59,090 bases of DNA, taken from the NCBI GenBank assembly GCA_900319985.1, contig ONQL01000007.1:1-59090 (forward strand), in the 5' to 3' direction. Positions 56,275 to 59,090 of the stretch are shown piece by piece (position 1 is the first letter of the stretch; each line of letters opens with the position of its first letter). Both the position numbers and the translations under genes were made by a program. Origin of the DNA: an uncultured Methanobrevibacter sp. GTDB taxonomy: Archaea; Methanobacteriota; Methanobacteria; Methanobacteriales; Methanobacteriaceae. The notes beneath the pieces were generated by a model. It was given only the letters and a program-made list of their open reading frames with translations. It was not told where the DNA came from and did no database searches.

Positions 56275-58842
56275 TTAGTGTTTACGTCTTCTTAATGGTA
56301 TAATAGCCATAATTGCCAATAACAATAAGATTATTGGATTGCCAGTAGCGTGCATAGTTGCAGGTTCGCTAACAGGCTTATGTTTAACTGTTTCATTTTC
56401 CGGAGTAGGCTCTGGACGAGGTTCTGGACGAGGCTTAGGCTTAGGATGAGGCCTTGGATGAGGTTTAGTTTTATTAACCACTTCTACATCAACATCATCA
56501 CTAATTTCATCAGTCATGTTTGATCCTGCAACAACAGAATTTATTACAGAACCTTCTTTAATAGCGTAGAAGACCATTTCAAAGCTTGCACTTTCGCCAA
56601 CACCTAAAACACCAGAGTAGATAAATTTATTACCTACTTTGGTCCATCCTTTACCTTTGAAGCTGTCGTATTTCAATCCTTCAGGGAAATGTTCGATTAC
56701 ATAAACATTGCCTAAATCACAGCCGCCGACATTTGTTACGGTGACTTTGATAGTTACCTTTTCTCCTACATCAACGGTTGATTTGTCAATCTCCTGTTTC
56801 AATTCAAGTTTAGGTTCAACAACTACAGTAGTGTTATTTGAATAAGCACCACTGGTTAAATCTGAATTAGCAATTACTTCCGGAGTAAATATACCCACAG
56901 CAGTAGTTGTGAAGTACAATGTGTAATTAGCAGATTCTCCAGGTTTTAAAATACCTGAATAACTGAACTTATTACCATCTTGAGTCCATCCACCACTAGG
57001 AGCACCTAAAGTTCCACTAGTTAATTTATCCCACATATCTCCATCATAACCGTTGTATATTAAACCTTCTGGGAAGTTGTTTACAGTGTAAACACCAGTC
57101 AACTCGCAGTCACCAATATTTGTAACAACAACAGTGAAACTAACTTCTTGTCCAACTAAAGCACGTGGATTATTTGATATTTCACGTACAGTCAATGCAG
57201 GAGTGTATACAATAACACTAGCATTTGAAGCTGAAGTTGAAGTTTGATCGGAACCTGCAGTAGCTTCATTTGTAAATTTACCGCTTCCAGTTGTATTCAC
57301 GACAATTGTCAATTCAACAGTTTCACCAACAGCTAAAGAACCATCATAATGGAACTTGGTTCCATCATAAGCCCAATTAGTGCCGATGAAATGGTCGTAA
57401 ATTAAACCAGTTGGTATTTTATCTTCAACAAAGACACCTGTAAGCACCATATCACCATCATTAGTCACTTTAATTGTGAAAGTAGTTTGGTTACCTGAAT
57501 ATACATACTCGTTACCTGAAGTTTTAATAATGGATAATTTAGGATCAAATACTCTGACAGTAACATCTGATTCAACTATAGTAGCGTTTTCATTTGAATA
57601 AACTGAAACGACATTTGTAAGATTACCGGTTGATACAGCTTTTGCTTTAATTGTAATGACTTTGGATTCGCCGCTTTCTAATAATGCAATAGTAGTATTT
57701 AAATCTCCACTTATTATTTGTAAACCACTTGGCAGGATATCTTCCACTACAACATTTGTAGCATTGGAAGGACCGTTATTGGTTACAGTAATTGTAAATG
57801 TGATTTCACCACCTATTGTACTAATTTTCACGTCAGCGATTTTAACAACAGTTAAGTTAACTACAGAAGTTACTTTTACAGTTGCTGTACTGTTTTTAAT
57901 AGTTGATTCCTCACTACAGTTAGTATGTGCAACATTATCAAATGTACCATTAGTCAATACACGGACAACAATCCATACAGAGCATGTGTCTTCACTAGCA
58001 ATTCTGGAAACATTCCAAGTAACAGTATTACCAGACAACCTATAACCAGCACTAGCATCAACAAACTCAAAAGCACTGTCCAATTCATCAATAATATGAA
58101 CACCAGTAGCGCTAGTAGTTCCATGATTTTTAACAGAAATTGTAAAGTTAACAAGACCATTTACAGCAACATCAGTTGCATTAGCAAACTTATTAATTTT
58201 TAAATCTGTTTCATAGGAACTAACACTCACATTTGAAGTTTTAACAGTATCATTTTGATCACAAGTCACCTCAACACTATTCACGAATGTACCAGTCTTA
58301 TTAGTTTTAACCACAATAGTGATCACTTCTGATTTTCCACTTTCTAAAACTGGAATAATAGTAGTTAAATTACCACTAACTAACTCAAATCCATCATTAT
58401 CAAGAATATCACGAACAGTGACATTAGTAGCATTAGACGGACCATTATTAGTCACAATAATTGTGAAAGTAACATTATCACCTACTAAAGCATCATCAGT
58501 ATTCACCATTTTCACAACAGTTAAATTAACAATAGGAATCACTTTAACAGACACATTACCACCTTTAACAGTAGCATTTTCATTTGATGTTACATTAACC
58601 ACATTAGTCAAAGTACCATTAGTTACAGCCTTAAGAGTAATAGTAAATACATAAGACTCACCAGCCTCAATCAACGGAACAGTTAACAAACCAGTAGCAC
58701 TATCATAACCAGTAGCATTAGACCTAACAAATTCAAATCCAGCAGGAACAACATCAGTAATTCTAACACCAGTAGCATTAGACGGACCATTATTAGTAAC
58801 ATTAACAGTAAAGACAACCTCACCATTAACAAGAATTCTCAT
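56275..58842 (-). CDS. DUF11-repeat surface protein, C-terminal part
   Basis: 855 residues open in this frame. There are seven DUF11-type repeats of ~105 residues (each with VTFTIIVTNNGPSNAT, then a LESGESKVITI step, then a closing strand such as VSVYSNENATI). A Pro/Arg/Lys/Glu linker follows (KPHPRPHPKPKPRPEPRPEP). The tail is HATGNPIILLLLAIMAI then RRRKH, a motif-helix-basic pattern like a sorting or anchor signal. The ATG at 58842 is inside a repeat and has no ribosome site. It is created by a 259-bp repeat step (not a multiple of three) that breaks the frame, and the true N-terminus lies beyond the right edge. A surface filament or anchor role is likely. Confidence 0.8.
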   Translation of the reverse strand: MRILVNGEVVFTVNVTNNGPSNATGVRITDVVPAGFEFVRSNATGYDSATGLLTVPLIEAGESYVFTITLKAVTNGTLTNVVNVTSNENATVKGGNVSVKVIPIVNLTVVKMVNTDDALVGDNVTFTIIVTNNGPSNATNVTVRDILDNDGFELVSGNLTTIIPVLESGKSEVITIVVKTNKTGTFVNSVEVTCDQNDTVKTSNVSVSSYETDLKINKFANATDVAVNGLVNFTISVKNHGTTSATGVHIIDELDSAFEFVDASAGYRLSGNTVTWNVSRIASEDTCSVWIVVRVLTNGTFDNVAHTNCSEESTIKNSTATVKVTSVVNLTVVKIADVKISTIGGEITFTITVTNNGPSNATNVVVEDILPSGLQIISGDLNTTIALLESGESKVITIKAKAVSTGNLTNVVSVYSNENATIVESDVTVRVFDPKLSIIKTSGNEYVYSGNQTTFTIKVTNDGDMVLTGVFVEDKIPTGLIYDHFIGTNWAYDGTKFHYDGSLAVGETVELTIVVNTTGSGKFTNEATAGSDQTSTSASNASVIVYTPALTVREISNNPRALVGQEVSFTVVVTNIGDCELTGVYTVNNFPEGLIYNGYDGDMWDKLTSGTLGAPSGGWTQDGNKFSYSGILKPGESANYTLYFTTTAVGIFTPEVIANSDLTSGAYSNNTTVVVEPKLELKQEIDKSTVDVGEKVTIKVTVTNVGGCDLGNVYVIEHFPEGLKYDSFKGKGWTKVGNKFIYSGVLGVGESASFEMVFYAIKEGSVINSVVAGSNMTDEISDDVDVEVVNKTKPHPRPHPKPKPRPEPRPEPTPENETVKHKPVSEPATMHATGNPIILLLLAIMAIIPLRRRKH

Positions 58843-59090
58843 TTGAAGTTACATTAACCACATTAGTCAAAGTACCATTAGTTACAGCCTTAAGAGTAAT
58901 AGTAAATACATAAGACTCACCAGCCTCAATCAACGGAACAACTAACAAACCAGTAGCACTATCATAACCAGTAGCATTAGACCCAACAAACTCAAATCCA
59001 GCAGGAACAACATCAGTAATTCTAACACCAGTAGCATTAGACGGACCATTATTAGTAACATTAACAGTAAAGACAACCTCACCATTAACA
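58560..59090 (-). repeat. Near-identical DUF11 repeat units
   Basis: 58582-58831 and 58841-59090 match base by base with only a few differences, at an offset of 259 bp (for example ATTTGATGTTACATTAACC versus ATTTGAAGTTACATTAACC). 259 leaves a remainder of one when divided by three. Confidence 0.75.
58826..59090 (-). pseudogene. Upstream fragment of the DUF11 gene, frame broken, runs off the edge
   Basis: From the right edge the frame reads VNGEVVFTVNVTNNGPSNAT, GFEFVGSNATGYDSATGL and NVVNVTSNENS, then C and a TAA at 58826-58828. The expected continuation (NENATVKGG as in the next unit) is lost by a partial deletion, and the downstream unit resumes in another frame. Confidence 0.7.

Overview
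The window is AT-rich and looks like a gut-type Methanobrevibacter (Methanobacteriales). The evidence is: large secreted adhesin-like proteins built from parallel beta-helix repeats (GGAI-Y/H-N motifs) plus Ig-like or DUF11 repeats; papain-like cysteine-protease adhesins; an archaeal-type thymidylate synthase; methanogen Shine-Dalgarno sites (GGTGAT, GGAGGTGAT); and BRE/TATA promoters. No tRNA, rRNA, CRISPR array or intact insertion sequence was seen.

Layout. 0-5 kb: a two-gene operon (transglutaminase-like, ATP-grasp-like) with copies of a 32-bp repeat outside both ends, then a beta-helix protein without a signal peptide. 5-12.5 kb: an accessory island with a HEAT-like protein, a decayed TPR gene, two paralogous proteins of four tandem TIR domains each, and a Panacea-type antitoxin whose toxin partner is frameshifted. 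The TPR/TIR/toxin part lies between two copies of a ~160-bp direct repeat. 12.6-19.8 kb: an Ig-like adhesin broken by one TGA, an inositol-monophosphatase-family enzyme with a VWA protein, remnants of adhesin genes, a 35-residue zinc ribbon and a TPR protein. 19.8-30.7 kb: secreted proteins and three adhesins, one of 1724 residues with an unusual hydrophobic C-terminus. 30.9-40.9 kb: two paralogous winged-helix regulators, a MazG-like enzyme, and a run of eight closely spaced minus-strand genes. This run contains a 1234-residue class UvrD helicase with an Fe-S nuclease-like C-terminus, a four-repeat partner, small zinc-ribbon and unknown proteins, and a TPR protein. A ~55-residue W-Y-LK-W module recurs five times in three proteins here. 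41.4-47 kb: an acyl-CoA synthetase with an XRE-cupin regulator, a frameshifted Rpn-like gene, a possible M14-like hydrolase and thyA. 47-59 kb: two tandem cysteine-protease adhesins (one broken) and a DUF11 surface protein that runs off the right edge.

How the parts fit. The surface proteins are probably variable attachment or pseudomurein-associated factors. At least three breaks in them are partial deletions of tandem repeat units, which suggests repeat-driven variation or repeat misassembly. The TIR pair and toxin-antitoxin remnant look like a defence cassette. The 33-41 kb gene run is the best candidate for an undescribed multi-gene system: it is co-directional with translational coupling in places, pairs a helicase with unknown proteins, and its TPR member has a decayed paralogue beside the TIR genes. 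Several frameshifts sit in short homopolymers, so sequencing error must be separated from true decay.
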